Shown: positions 1 through 10,986 of the stretch, one piece after another
Position numbering within the stretch: position 1 is the first letter of the stretch
Layout of the letters: every line of letters begins with the position of its first letter
Source: Spirodela intermedia
Lineage: Eukaryota; Streptophyta; Magnoliopsida; Alismatales; Araceae
Assembly: GCA_902729315.2 (NCBI GenBank)
Contig: LR746268.1
Location: 7,981,501 to 8,045,500 of the forward strand
Length of the DNA: 64,000 bases
Direction: 5' to 3'
The notes under the pieces: model-generated
Seen by the model: only the letters and a program-made list of their open reading frames with translations
The model's database searches: none
What the model was told of the DNA's origin: nothing
Program-made: the position numbers and the translations under genes

Positions 1-3000
1 AAGGTGCTGGAGAAGTGGACGCCCAGGGCAAGGATTAAGATCGATCTCTCTGCGATTAAGAACGCCCTCGTGTCGGTGGGAGAGGTTGAGGGAGAGATCT
101 TGGATTTGGACAGGAAGAGGTTCCTGCGGAAGGCTCGAGATGAGAGATGGAAAGTGGAGCGAGACGAAGAAGGGAAAGATTGGGAACCGATTCGAATTTT
201 GAAAACAGGATTTAGGGAACTTGAACTCAAGAACCCTTCCAGTGAGGTTTTCGGAACCTTCAAAGGGGCCGATTTCATGGAGAAAGTGAAATTGAGCCTG
301 GTATGAACTTTATTTTTTCTTTCTCCACCTGTTCTGATTAATCTTAACATTTTTTTCTTGGCTTGCTAACTGTACGTGTTAAAACTGCGACTTTAATTAG
401 TCGTATGAGCAATTTAAGAGCAATATTGAAGCATGATAATCATATTTCAGGAACATAAATAGCTCCGCAGCATGATCAAATTGGTAAATTTTATTGCCTT
501 TGTGGCCGATTTTGACAGCCATTGGACATAAGAAAATGAGGAAATTATGGACTGTCCTGTATTTTTTATGAATTCGGGAAAGAATTGCCTAGCTTTTTTG
601 ATTGATGTTACGTTGTTTTCCCTCGTTCTGACTTCAGTATGTGAGCTTCGATTGTGCATATTTTCATTTGCTATCAGATGCTCTTGTTAGGCTGTCGCTC
701 CATATTTGGGTGGAATACATCTCCTAGTCGCATTAGTAGTCCTACATAATGGACATTCGTTTCCTAGTTATATCGATGCATGTTTTTTTCTTGTCGTAGA
801 CACGTGGTAGTTGTTGGCATTGTATTCCACTTATAATGAAAGATTTTGGTCTGTGTAGTTCTATTTAGACTTGAGCTATAAATTTTTTTTATCAGAATGC
901 AACTGTGAATGACTTTAGTTCATGATGTGCAGAAATCAATTTCGTGGGATTCTCAAGAATCAAAGGTCAGTCCAAATATTAACCACTTTCCTAGTATTTT
1001 TTTCTATTGAATCGCCTACATCCTTTAAATGAGAATTAATTAGTGTGCACCGTTGATGCTTATATCTTTGTCTTGTTATTCCAATTTGCACTATTTATCG
1101 ACTTCTTTTCTATTTATCAATGGTTTGCACCTCAATTGTATCACTTCCTTTTTCTTTTACTCTTGAATCATCGTCTAAATTTTTTTTTCTCACACTTAAT
1201 GCGATAAGAATGCTGAACAAGGTGTTCTAGATACATGATATTTTTTCCTGTACATTTTTATACGCATAAAATAAAATAAAATAGAGGTTGATAGAAAAGG
1301 CTGTCTGTATACAATTGCTAACTTCTCCGCTAATATGGTGTAACAATATAACTTTCTTTTTGATAGAAGTAAAAGACAAACAATATAATTCCATCTAGCA
1401 TAAAATATGGTGAAAATGAACCGATTGCAATGCCATGTTTTTTATGAAAACAGGCCTCCTGCTTGGGTAGAAAAACTTGGTGAACAATCAGCTATAGTAT
1501 ACTGGAAAATAAACAATTTTGAAAAGTCAACATGACTCTTCCGTTTGGATTATCGTATTTTTCATTTTGGCCACGATAAAGTATTTGAATGTTTAATAAT
1601 AAATGCCATCCATGGATGTTTTCATCCTGTTGTTTCCAAGGGAATTGTGGTTGTACCGACATATTTGATTAGAAGATCGTTTTGATTATAGTTTGTGGAG
1701 AAATAAGAACGACCTATGGTACCGAGTTGCCCCCACCTAAAGGGGATCGTACATGTGGCTGACAGAAAAATTCCATAAAGCTTTACAAAACATAAAGCTG
1801 CTTCCATGACTCCTCTTTATTTACTTCGAGCTCCGAGCAAAGAACATTTCCATGTGAGATTAGCTTCCTCTACGATTGACCATCTGGGAATCTGGAACAT
1901 TCGCAACCATGTGACCTCATGTTATCATCGTCACGGTTTTCTTTTGGTGGGCATTGCAATAATTTTAGATACGATCTCCCCAACGACCTTATATTTCCTG
2001 TTGGATATCCCTTTTTTCCATAGTTTTATGATCTGAAGTTTGCTTCATCCCTCATTTCAGATTCCTTGTCCTCCTTTTACCTTATGCCTCAACCTATGAT
2101 GCGGCCATTTCAGATATAAAAAATTGCTCCCTTGTCTTGAGTGACCGCAGCAGCTGAGAGTGTCCGTAGGTCTACCTCTAGACTACCACATTCTGAGAAC
2201 ACTTCGTCAACCAGTTCTGCACACTGAAATTTACAGTGGATGATCTTCCTCTTGATCACTAACCAGAACCTTTCTATGGATGCACCTCAACGCAGAAGCT
2301 TTTCAGTGTCAAACCTTTCTATGGATGCACCTCAACGCAGAAGCTTTTCAGTGTCAAACCTTTCTATGGAAGTTAAGGAACACAACGGGCCTGTTTGCTG
2401 TATCCTCTATCAGTTATCAATGGTGTGATATCTTTTACTTGGTATCCCTTTGACTCTTTCTTGTCACCGCTCATAACGATTTACATTTTGTTTTTGCGTA
2501 ATCACCTTTTCTCTTCTCCTAGGAAAAAATAATTAGATTTATTTTATACTGCTTATTGGATGTAATTACACTTTGTTCCCTAAGAGCTGTCTTCTTACTC
2601 ATCATTTTCCCGTCTTATTTACTCAGGAAGTACCTCCTCTGGATGCATCTGAGCTGCTGGCATATCTCATCAAACAATCTGGACCCATTTTTGATCAACT
2701 TGGATTAAGAAGAGGTGTATAACGACAGATGACCTATTTTACTATTTCCTATAAGCTAATGCTCGTTATATGGATTTTTCGCCAACGTATGGGTAATACT
2801 GTGATATTATGCCTTATTTATATTTCAAAATATTACTCTTCTTCTCGACTAAAAAACAGTTAACCATTAAGTACACAGCTTTTTCCATATATATTGTGGG
2901 ACGCCCCTCCTTTTGTATCTGATATGATACCTTTTTATTGATGCATGGTTTATCATGGGCTAAAATCCTCCCTAAAGAGCTCCGTAGTGTCTGTCAACTG

Positions 3001-5798
3001 GATTCGACGAATTTATCTTTTTGGGCATAACTGCAGGGGTTGAAGCATTTTCTCAGATATATAGTTCCAATTTTACCAGAGTTACCTCGTTAAACTAGGA
3101 TGATAATTTCGTGTGAAGTTATTCTCTGCATGACTTTGGTGGCCCATAAAATGGATTTTCCATTTCAGATTGTGGAAAATATCGACGTCCTTGTACTACT
3201 TTTTATTGCCATCAGTATAGCACCATCTTGTCCACATGATGACGCGTGATTACCCACCTTCATGTGCAAGATCGAGTGTCGTGGCGGAATCAGGAGGGAA
3301 AAAATCCATCGTTAGTTCGCATCTGATTGGCAGACTTTGACTGATTTAAGCAACAGCAACGTGTTTGTGACAGAAGAATGAAAGACACAAAGTAATGATC
3401 GTTGATCTGTCCTCAATTGAAACGTTCGGAAGAAAAATGTCCACCATTTGAAGGATGGTAGACATTTGAAGCATGGTGTCATCACGAGCCACATGGTCAC
3501 TCGATCATTCGTCGAAGTATGATGAATGAGTCTCTTGTTGGGTGCAGAAGATCTATTCCATAAATCACACCACCTGTTCATATTTGAAATCAAATCAGGA
3601 AAGTTATTTGTCATGCATATTTTATGATGTCACATTTGACTGTTAAATCACAATTTATTGGCAGAGAATTGACACGAACAGGAGTAACATATGTTTTCCT
3701 TGGTTCAGATGCATAATACAGATCATCCAGTTGCATCGATCGTAGAAGAAATACCATGCTCTTTTATCATGCTTAGCTCGATATGCATCTGGATGTTTTC
3801 TCTTATACTGAGCATTGCTGATTTCCTTGGGCTTTAACATCCGATTGCAGATATATGCGACAGATTCGTGCATTCTCTGTGCAGCAAGCGGAGAGAACAC
3901 TCTGTCTCTCAGTCTGTCTCTGGCGAAGATGGCTCCATCCTCGATCATGAGAAGAACGATGACCTAGATCTCAGGATTTCCAGTGTCCTCCAGAGCACCG
4001 GGCATAATTACGACGGCGGCTTATGGCCCGACTCCACGAAGAATCACTCCGGAGATGGGAAGAGACACGTGGCCATCGTCACAACTGCCAGCCTCCCTTG
4101 GATGACAGGAACTGCGGTCAACCCATTGTTCAGAGCAGCCTTCATGGCGAGGTCGGAGAAGCAAAACGTGACCCTCTTAGTCCCCTGGCTCTGCAAATCG
4201 GACCAGGAGCTGGTTTATCCGAACAGCATGACCTTCGACTCCCCCGAAGAGCAGGAAGCTTACATCCGGAGCTGGCTGGAGGAGCGGGTGGGCTTCAAGT
4301 CCAAGTTCAAGATCTCATTTTATCCTGGAAAGGTGGCATCTTTATCACGAGCAGAGCGAATCCTAAGATCCGTTGGACACTGAGGAACATGTGACCCAAT
4401 TCTTTCCATGTTTCTTGTTCGGTTTCCAGTTTCAGAAGGAGCGGCGGAGCATCCTCCCCGCCGGGGACACCTCGCAGTTCATCTCGTCCAAGGAAGCTGA
4501 CATTGCGATCCTGGAGGAGCCGGAGCACCTCAACTGGTACCATCATGGGAAGCGTTGGACGGACAAGTTCAACTACGTCGTCGGCGTCGTCCACACGAAT
4601 TACTTGGAGTATATCAAGAGGGAGAAGAACGGCGCCCTCCAGGCCTTTTTCGTCAAGCACATCAACAACTGGGTGACCCAGGTGTACTGCCACAAGGTAT
4701 TATTCTTATTCTTCTTCTTATTATTATTATTAGTATTTTCTCTCTCCTCTCTCCACCCCCAGGAAGACCCGCGCAGGGTTTAGGCAGCAGATAAAATAAA
4801 ATAAAATAAACCTTTTTTTAATTTTTTTTGGTTGCAGGTTCTGCGTCTCTCTGCGGCGACGCAAGATCTGCCCAAATCGGTCGTCTGCAACGTGCACGGG
4901 GTCAACCCCAAATTCCTGAAGGTCGGAGAGAAGGTCGCGGCGGAGAGGGAGCTGGGGCAGCAGGCCTTCTCCAAGGGGGCGTACTTTCTGGGGAAGATGG
5001 TCTGGGCGAAGGGGTACAGAGAGCTGATCGACCTGCTCTCCAAGCACAGGAGCGACCTCGATGACTTCAAGCTCGATGTGTTCGGCAACGGAGAGGACTC
5101 CCACGAGGTTCAATCCGCCGCCAGGAAGCTGGAGCTCAACATCAACTTCCTCAAGGGCCGCGACCACGCCGACGATTCCCTTCACGGGTAAACCCCCAAC
5201 CCCCCAATACAAAAACCATTTTTTTCCTTGGTTTAGAAGCCATCAGTCTAAAACCCCAGAAACAAAAACGAAAACCAGGTACAAGGTGTTCATAAACCCC
5301 AGCGTGAGCGACGTGCTGTGCACGGCCACGGCGGAGGCGCTGGCCATGGGGAAGTTTGTCATCTGCGCGGACCACCCCTCGAACAACTTCTTCAAGGGCT
5401 TCCCCAACTGCCTGACCTACCGGACCTCGGAGGACTTCGTGGCGAGGGTGAAGGAGGCGCTGGCGAGCGAGCCACGGCCCCTCACGGCGGAGCAGCGCTA
5501 CAACCTCTCCTGGGACGCCGCCACGCAGCGCTTCATGGAGTTCTCCGAGCTCGACGGCGTCCTCTCTGGCGCCGGCGAGAGGAGTTTGGGGGCAGCGATG
5601 AAGAAGTCCATCTCCTTGCCGAATCTGACGGAGGTGGTGGACGGGGGGCTGGCCTTTGCCCACTACTGCCTCACCGGCAACGAGGTCCTGAGGCTCTGCA
5701 CCGGCGCCGTGCCCGGCACGAGAGACTACAGCAAGCAGCACTGCAACGACCTCCATCTCCTCCCCCCGAATGTACAGAATCCCGTCTATGGCTGGTGA
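1..5798 (+). CDS. DGD1: Digalactosyldiacylglycerol synthase 1, chloroplastic (5'-truncated by window)
   Basis: Transfers galactose from UDP-galactose to MGDG, making DGDG at the chloroplast outer envelope. CDS is join(<1..300, 933..965, 2627..2714, 3851..4332, 4430..4696, 4838..5187, 5279..5798); all introns are GT-AG and phases resolve, giving 679 residues and a TGA stop. The family is about 800 residues, so roughly the first 110-130 lie left of the window. Seen: HVAIVTTASLPWMTGTAVNP opening the glycosyltransferase part, ILEEPEHLNWYHHGKRW, NVHGVNPKFL, AKGYRELIDLL, FLKGRDHADD, and the GT4 region SDVLCTATAEALAMGK, which contains a D-x7-E arrangement. The C-terminus ends in NPVYGW, like known DGD1 proteins. 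The N-terminal DGD1-specific extension (WEPIRILK onward) separates it from the shorter DGD2. Exon 2 is only 33 bp. Convergent with the ALMT gene. No frame damage was seen, so it looks functional. Confidence 0.96.
2267..2376 (+). repeat. 45-bp tandem duplication in DGD1 intron 2
   Basis: Two full copies of a 45-bp unit start at 2267 and 2312, and a partial third begins at 2357. The unit starts AACCTTTCTATGGATGCACC. The copies are almost identical, which indicates a recent duplication. It lies inside intron 2 of DGD1, away from both splice sites. Confidence 0.9.
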
Positions 5799-5859
5799 CC
5801 ACCTCCACCACCTCCGGTAGCTTCTTCTTCTTCTTCTTCCTCCTCTAGTGTATAGTATT

Positions 5860-5861
<2 letters not shown>

Positions 5862-5917
<56 letters not shown>
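5862..5917. repeat. (CT)n microsatellite downstream of DGD1
   Basis: Uninterrupted CT dinucleotide tract of about 28 units, starting 64 bp after the DGD1 stop. It is preceded by a short TTC run, so it probably lies in the 3' UTR. Confidence 0.95.
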
Positions 5918-5919
<2 letters not shown>

Positions 5920-7493
5920 CCTTCGTGCAGTGCAGTGTGGGCGGCCGTCTTCGTCGTCCCTGACTGCTCGATTTGGGCCCAGGTTAGGGGAGAGAGGCCC
6001 ACCTCGGTATGGGTCTGGGCTATTTTTAATTTGGCCCAAAATGGGTCGATCATCTGTAGGCCCGGTTGCTCAGAGAAGCCAGCCAGCCTAGCAGCGTGGC
6101 TCGGCCTCCCACTGGAGAAAGAAGTGAAGACCAGCTAACCCTAAGACCGGAGGACCCAGGAAGTTCCTTCGTCCTGTCTCCTTCCTGCTAGTGGGGTTCT
6201 CTCCTGCTGCAGCAGTGGAGCCGGATATTCCTTCTCAGCCTACGGCGGGATTCTCGCGTGGCGTCATGCGTTGACCGAGGTGGACCTTCGAGGTGGAGCA
6301 GCATTGCAGGTGAAAAGTAGCCGAAGGTCGGAGGGCGGGGGGCCCATCAGCGTGGCCATGAGGAGATTGTTCCGAAGCATATTCCTCTCCTTCTCCTCTT
6401 TGGGCATCTCTCGGGGCGGGGTTTCCATGATTAGGAAACCGATCGAGGGGAAGATCTGGCCGGCGGCGGAGGAGGGAGGGTGGGCGTGGCATAGGCCTTT
6501 CTAGGTCAGAATTCTATGCTCCAGCTGGGGCGTGCCCACCCAGTCCCCCTCGCCCTGGTCCACTGGTTTTTCCCGTAAACTACGCAGCAGACTCAGACCC
6601 ACGTATGAGAAGAGCAAGGCACCAGCTTCTGAAGTCCCAACCCTAACCCTAGGCCGCAGCAGCTTTTGTCCTCCTCCCCCCGCCGCCGTCGTCGAACTTT
6701 GAGGAGGTGGGTTTGGAAAGGGACGAGAGGGGTGGTTGCCGGGAGATCATGGCAGAAAGCAGTAGTTCTTCTGGTTTTTCTACTTCTTCTTTCATGGAGG
6801 ATTCACAGAGAACCTCTCACATCGGAGGGTACCTGCGAGTGGGGAACAACTCAAGTCCACCACCTCAACTCAGCGAACCTTGGCAAAGGCCTTTTGCTTT
6901 CGGGGTTTGTGGAATCGGGGATGAGTCATGAGTACCTCGCTTGGATGGTCACTCACAAGAAGCCCATAGGAACCCTGGTATAAAATTGGCAACCAGGAGT
7001 GGACTCGCCGCCTGCGGGAGGTTCCTTCGAGATGGCATATAATATCCAAACCTGGCACTCAGCTGATGCCCCCCATTAGATTCTTCCCTTCCAAAGTAGA
7101 AGAAAGTTTTTGGGTTTTTCTTAATTATTATTTTTAATATTTATCTGATTGATGTGAATAGCTTCGGTCAGCATAGTCTCTATCACTAGTTAGTGGCGAA
7201 GTCAGACAGATGAACCCTGTCGTTGCACTGATAGTACGTTTTTGACGTGATGATCCGATTATTATATCTGATGATCAACTCATCCAGGGAGGTTAATTAT
7301 GAAAAATTTAAGTAGCTGATCCTAATATTCCTGGTCCATAGTTTAGGTAACAGATTATTTACAAGTCTGCTTTCTTACACCATATCCCGCTTCATCACCA
7401 CATCTCATCGACTATTATGACGAGAATTGGAAATAATCCTGGGGTGATATGTGTAACCTCTCATCATTAACAGAATAAGCAAAAGGGTCATTC

Positions 7494-7498
<5 letters not shown>
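5918..7498. other. Intergenic region between DGD1 and ALMT
   Basis: No recognisable gene. The stretch is moderately GC-rich up to about 7070 and AT-rich after that. A telomere-like motif lies at 6637-6651. It is followed by a 60-residue ATG-started open frame at 6749-6931 beginning MAESSSSSGFSTSS, which resembles no protein I know and may be chance or a broken first exon. Confidence 0.5.
6637..6651 (+). promoter_or_regulatory. Telo-box-like motif
   Basis: Two CCCTAA-type units in tandem (CCAACCCTAACCCTA). Telo-boxes are known plant promoter elements bound by TRB proteins. Here the nearest downstream open frame (6749-6931) is unrecognised, so a promoter role is only a possibility. Confidence 0.3.

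Positions 7499-7573
<75 letters not shown>
7499..7573. repeat. (GA)n microsatellite
   Basis: Pure GA tract of about 37 units, located some 240 bp beyond the ALMT stop codon in the DGD1-ALMT convergent spacer. Confidence 0.95.
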
Positions 7574-7576
<3 letters not shown>

Positions 7577-7814
7577 TGATTAATTGATCTCGTTATAGTG
7601 TTAGAAACAAGTATGGCGTTTGATTACGTTCTCCACGAAGATAGCATGATTCACCAACCCCATCTATGAGTCATCGCCCTTCTCAGTCTAAGCTCGGGTA
7701 AGTAAACACCTCTCTGTCACATTCAACTCCTCCGTCCAGGTTCATCGGAAGCGCAGCTCCAAGATCTTTCCCAGGAAATTGATATAGATCAGGAGCCCGT
7801 CTCGGACAGTCTCG

Positions 7815-10102
7815 TTACTCTCCGACATTGATCACATGACGAGCGTCCTCAGGCTCGGTTATCGGCTGAACGGTCGATCTATGGTGATGGACTTCGTCGA
7901 TCCTCCGGAACTCTGCGAGGCGGGCCAGCTCTTCCACGGACTTTGCGACGTTCATCGTGCAGGTGACGATCTCAGACAGGAGGGACACCACGGGAGCCAC
8001 CAGAATCACATCGAGAGCATCCCCGTTCTCTCTTACCGCGTTCTTCATGTCGTCTACGGCGGCCCCGACGGCCACCGCGTGCCCGTGGGCGGGGGCTGAC
8101 GGTTGGGTATTTTTTCGGACGCACGCGGCCATCTCCTTCAAGAGTTTTGCAGACACAGAGCACATCTCCATGCAGGCATTCCGGATCTCCCCATGCATCT
8201 CTTGGGAGACATGACGTTCCCCTAATCTTGCGAAGTGGGCGTTGAGTGCCTCGATGTAGTAAGCGCACTGGCGGGCGTGGGCGCCGACCTTGAGGTATTG
8301 TTTCCATGGGTGCCTGAACCCGAAACGGCTGTGGCCTGGCTCCCACCGTGCAAGGTTTGCCTGCGAGGAATTGAGAGGTGGCCGTGAGCTTGGCATACAA
8401 GGAATTTGCGCGATGGTGAACACGTCAGTTAACTACATATTAAAGCATTGATCTGGTTGTATTGACCAAAATGACCTGAAAACAAATGAACTAAATCACA
8501 TATTCATTCTTTGAATGCGCGGACGTCATTGACCTATTCATACTTCTTTAACTATATTAAAATTAAATTTGTATTCCTGTTGAAGGTATGGTGGCCGGTG
8601 AGGCTATGGACCCAAAAATGCGCCGATGACGATCGCACAAATACAAAACCGAAAGCCTTACACGTGTTGCCACCCCTTTCGGATGACTTTCACGCTTGGT
8701 GCCTTCCGAGGCTGACGAAATTATGTTGGAGTCAGCTTCAGTTTTCAGTAGGTGGCTTCCCGTTGACCAGAGTAACGGGGAATAGCAGTCAAAGCCACAA
8801 CATATTTTCATGGTTTTCCAAATTTTCAGATGTTGTTGGTTAATGTATTTAATTTATGCAGGTTTATCTCGAAAAAAAGTCAACCTTAACAGTCGACTAT
8901 TTATCATATCGGTAGATATGGGAAAGAGTGCTGAGCTCACCAATGTCTCCTCAATGACCTTCGAATTCAGCACGGCTTTGTGAGCTTGTAAGAAGGGTTT
9001 GGTGACCACTCCGGGACCGTTACCAGGCCCCGCCTTCGCCCCAAAGTGTTCTACAGCCAGTCCTGCAAGGTTCCTCGAACTGTTAGACATAATTTAATCA
9101 AGGGGACCGCTGGGATTCATGCTGTGATCAGCTGGCCTGTGCGGATCATGTTCGAGGGGTACCTTCCAAATAAGCGGCGAGCTTATCGAGATTGTTAGCG
9201 GCCAGCTTGTGGAGATCCTCGCCAGCCCAGACAGGGAAGAGGAAGATGGATATGAACATGCAGGTGACACCACCAATGGCGATGGTGGCCAACCTCTGGT
9301 GAGCCAGCGCTATCAGTTCGTCCACACGGTAGCTCGAGATCGCCACCAGGCTGAACGTCAGTATGAATATCATGGCCCCATAGTCGAATCTCGCTTTAAT
9401 CTCCGGTATAAACCGCGAGAAAGTCGCTGCCGCAGCTGCCCAGGAAGAATGAACTCACTGAGTCAACTTAGAGAAGATACAGATCACTCGTTCCGTAGAC
9501 CAAATTGTAAATGTGAATCGGATATGTATGTGATTTCTTACCCAGGATGAAAACCAACAGGCCAAGAATGATGGGCTCTCCTTTGGGTCCGGAGAGGTCT
9601 GCCAGGTAGTGAGCGCCAAGGCCGAGTGCACCTGCTACCAACGTCCCGAAGGCTCTGTTCAAGCCCTTACTCAATGTTGCGCCTGTAAAAACATATTTAA
9701 TATTAAATAACGACCCATGACCGACTCGGAGAGCCCAAGCCCACAATTCTTGACGGAAAGGGATGACCAGCTAGGACATTCTCCGAAGCACTGTATGGTC
9801 AACCTACCCACTGTATATTCCATGACCACGACAACAGTGAGTATAGCCCACATAGCGTTCACCCCAAAGCTTTCGTACAGGGGGTTGACGTAGTAGAAGA
9901 GGGACACCACAGTGAGGGCCAGACCCACTTTTAGGGAATGGAGTATCCTCCTCGGATCATCTTCCCCTATCTTCTTCACCATCTTCACCGAACCGATGGC
10001 GTTCCCCTTAACCTTCTCCATGGTTCCCGCGAAGAACATGCGTTGCTTCGTCACCGGAGTTTTCTCTTCGGCGCCTCCTAACCCCAACTCCATTGCCGCC
10101 AT
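7815..10102 (-). CDS. ALMT: Aluminum-activated malate transporter family protein
   Basis: Plasma-membrane or tonoplast anion channel of the plant ALMT family (malate and other anions). CDS is complement(join(7815..8360, 8941..9062, 9163..9435, 9542..9682, 9808..10102)); all introns are GT-AG, and the product is 458 residues, close to the usual 450-600. The N-terminal half carries the hydrophobic segments: [87 protein letters not shown]. The signature [11 protein letters not shown] and the WEP motif ([19 protein letters not shown]) are intact. The cytosolic C-terminal half is helical and hydrophilic. The start ATG at 10102 gives [10 protein letters not shown]; a second ATG is three codons in. 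A degenerate second copy of this gene lies at 28.4-35.2 kb in the same orientation. Substrate, membrane and aluminium response cannot be read from sequence. Confidence 0.95.
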
Positions 10103-10280
10103 TGTTGCCCAAAGGAGGAAGAGAGAGAGGACGAGAGATAGGTAGATGGATAGAGAGATAGAGATTGAGATAGCTAGCCTTGCCTCTTCGGAGGACGATT
10201 TGCTATAATGTGGAGGGAAGGGGCAGCGATAAGCTACTACCACTCGTGGCTGTGAATGCTCATCCATGCTCAGGAGGTGC

Positions 10281-10290
10281 TTATATAACA
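10281..10290 (-). promoter_or_regulatory. Candidate TATA box of the ALMT gene
   Basis: TATATAA-type sequence about 180 bp upstream of the ALMT start codon, a spacing that would give a leader of roughly 150 bp. It is near-palindromic, so the strand is assigned from context. The predicted leader is rich in GATA/GAGA-like purine runs on the + strand. Confidence 0.45.
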
Positions 10291-10953
10291 AGGGATGTGG
10301 AATATCTAATTTTACTGGAAAGAAGAAGAAGAAAATGGATGGGCAGTACCTTGTCTCAAACGACAGGACAAAGATTTTGTTCTGCGTGTGGGGCGTCCAA
10401 GGTGACACGGGGAGGACCCAGCGACGTGCTATCCTACGTGGTGGGAAAGAAAGCACCCACTCTCTTGCATTTGAATGAGATGCCGACGGTCAACGACAAG
10501 TCCCACAGTCTCTTCGGTGATGCAAGTCGCCGTTTATGAGACCTCAATAAAACGATTTAAGCACTGTCATGACCCGTGGCATTCAGTTTTATTGGAAACC
10601 CTAATGGAGGCAGGGGTCTATGGGAGAGAAAGCCGTCCAGCCTCGCCTCCCCGCCACACAGTGAGTATCAGCAGCGCAGAGAACCAGTGACGGATGGCTA
10701 ACGTGGAAACTGCAAAGTAAACGCCTAAGAAAAGTTTCCATCTGGAATATATACCGAGCCTACGACGACCGTCGCTCTAGTGGTGGGTGCGGCGGTGGTG
10801 GTGGTGGGAAGCAGTGAATCTGGACTGCCCAGGTCCGTCTGAAACATAAAACTCTGTCGACCATCTTTCTTCCTTACTCTCATCATTGGGGACCTTCGTC
10901 TCAATGTCACAGGTGGGAGAACCAGCTCTCTCTTTCTGTCTGTCTTTCTCTCC

Positions 10954-10986
<33 letters not shown>

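Noticed and set aside
4307-5212. Minus-strand frames across DGD1 exons 4-6.
   Set aside because: Antisense shadows; the plus-strand exons are a continuous match to DGD1 with proper splice sites.
5151-6053. A 300-codon open frame on the minus strand across the end of DGD1.
   Set aside because: It is antisense to DGD1 exon 7 and intron 6 and its centre is the translation of a CT repeat (alternating Arg-Glu). It is a by-product of GC-rich coding sequence.
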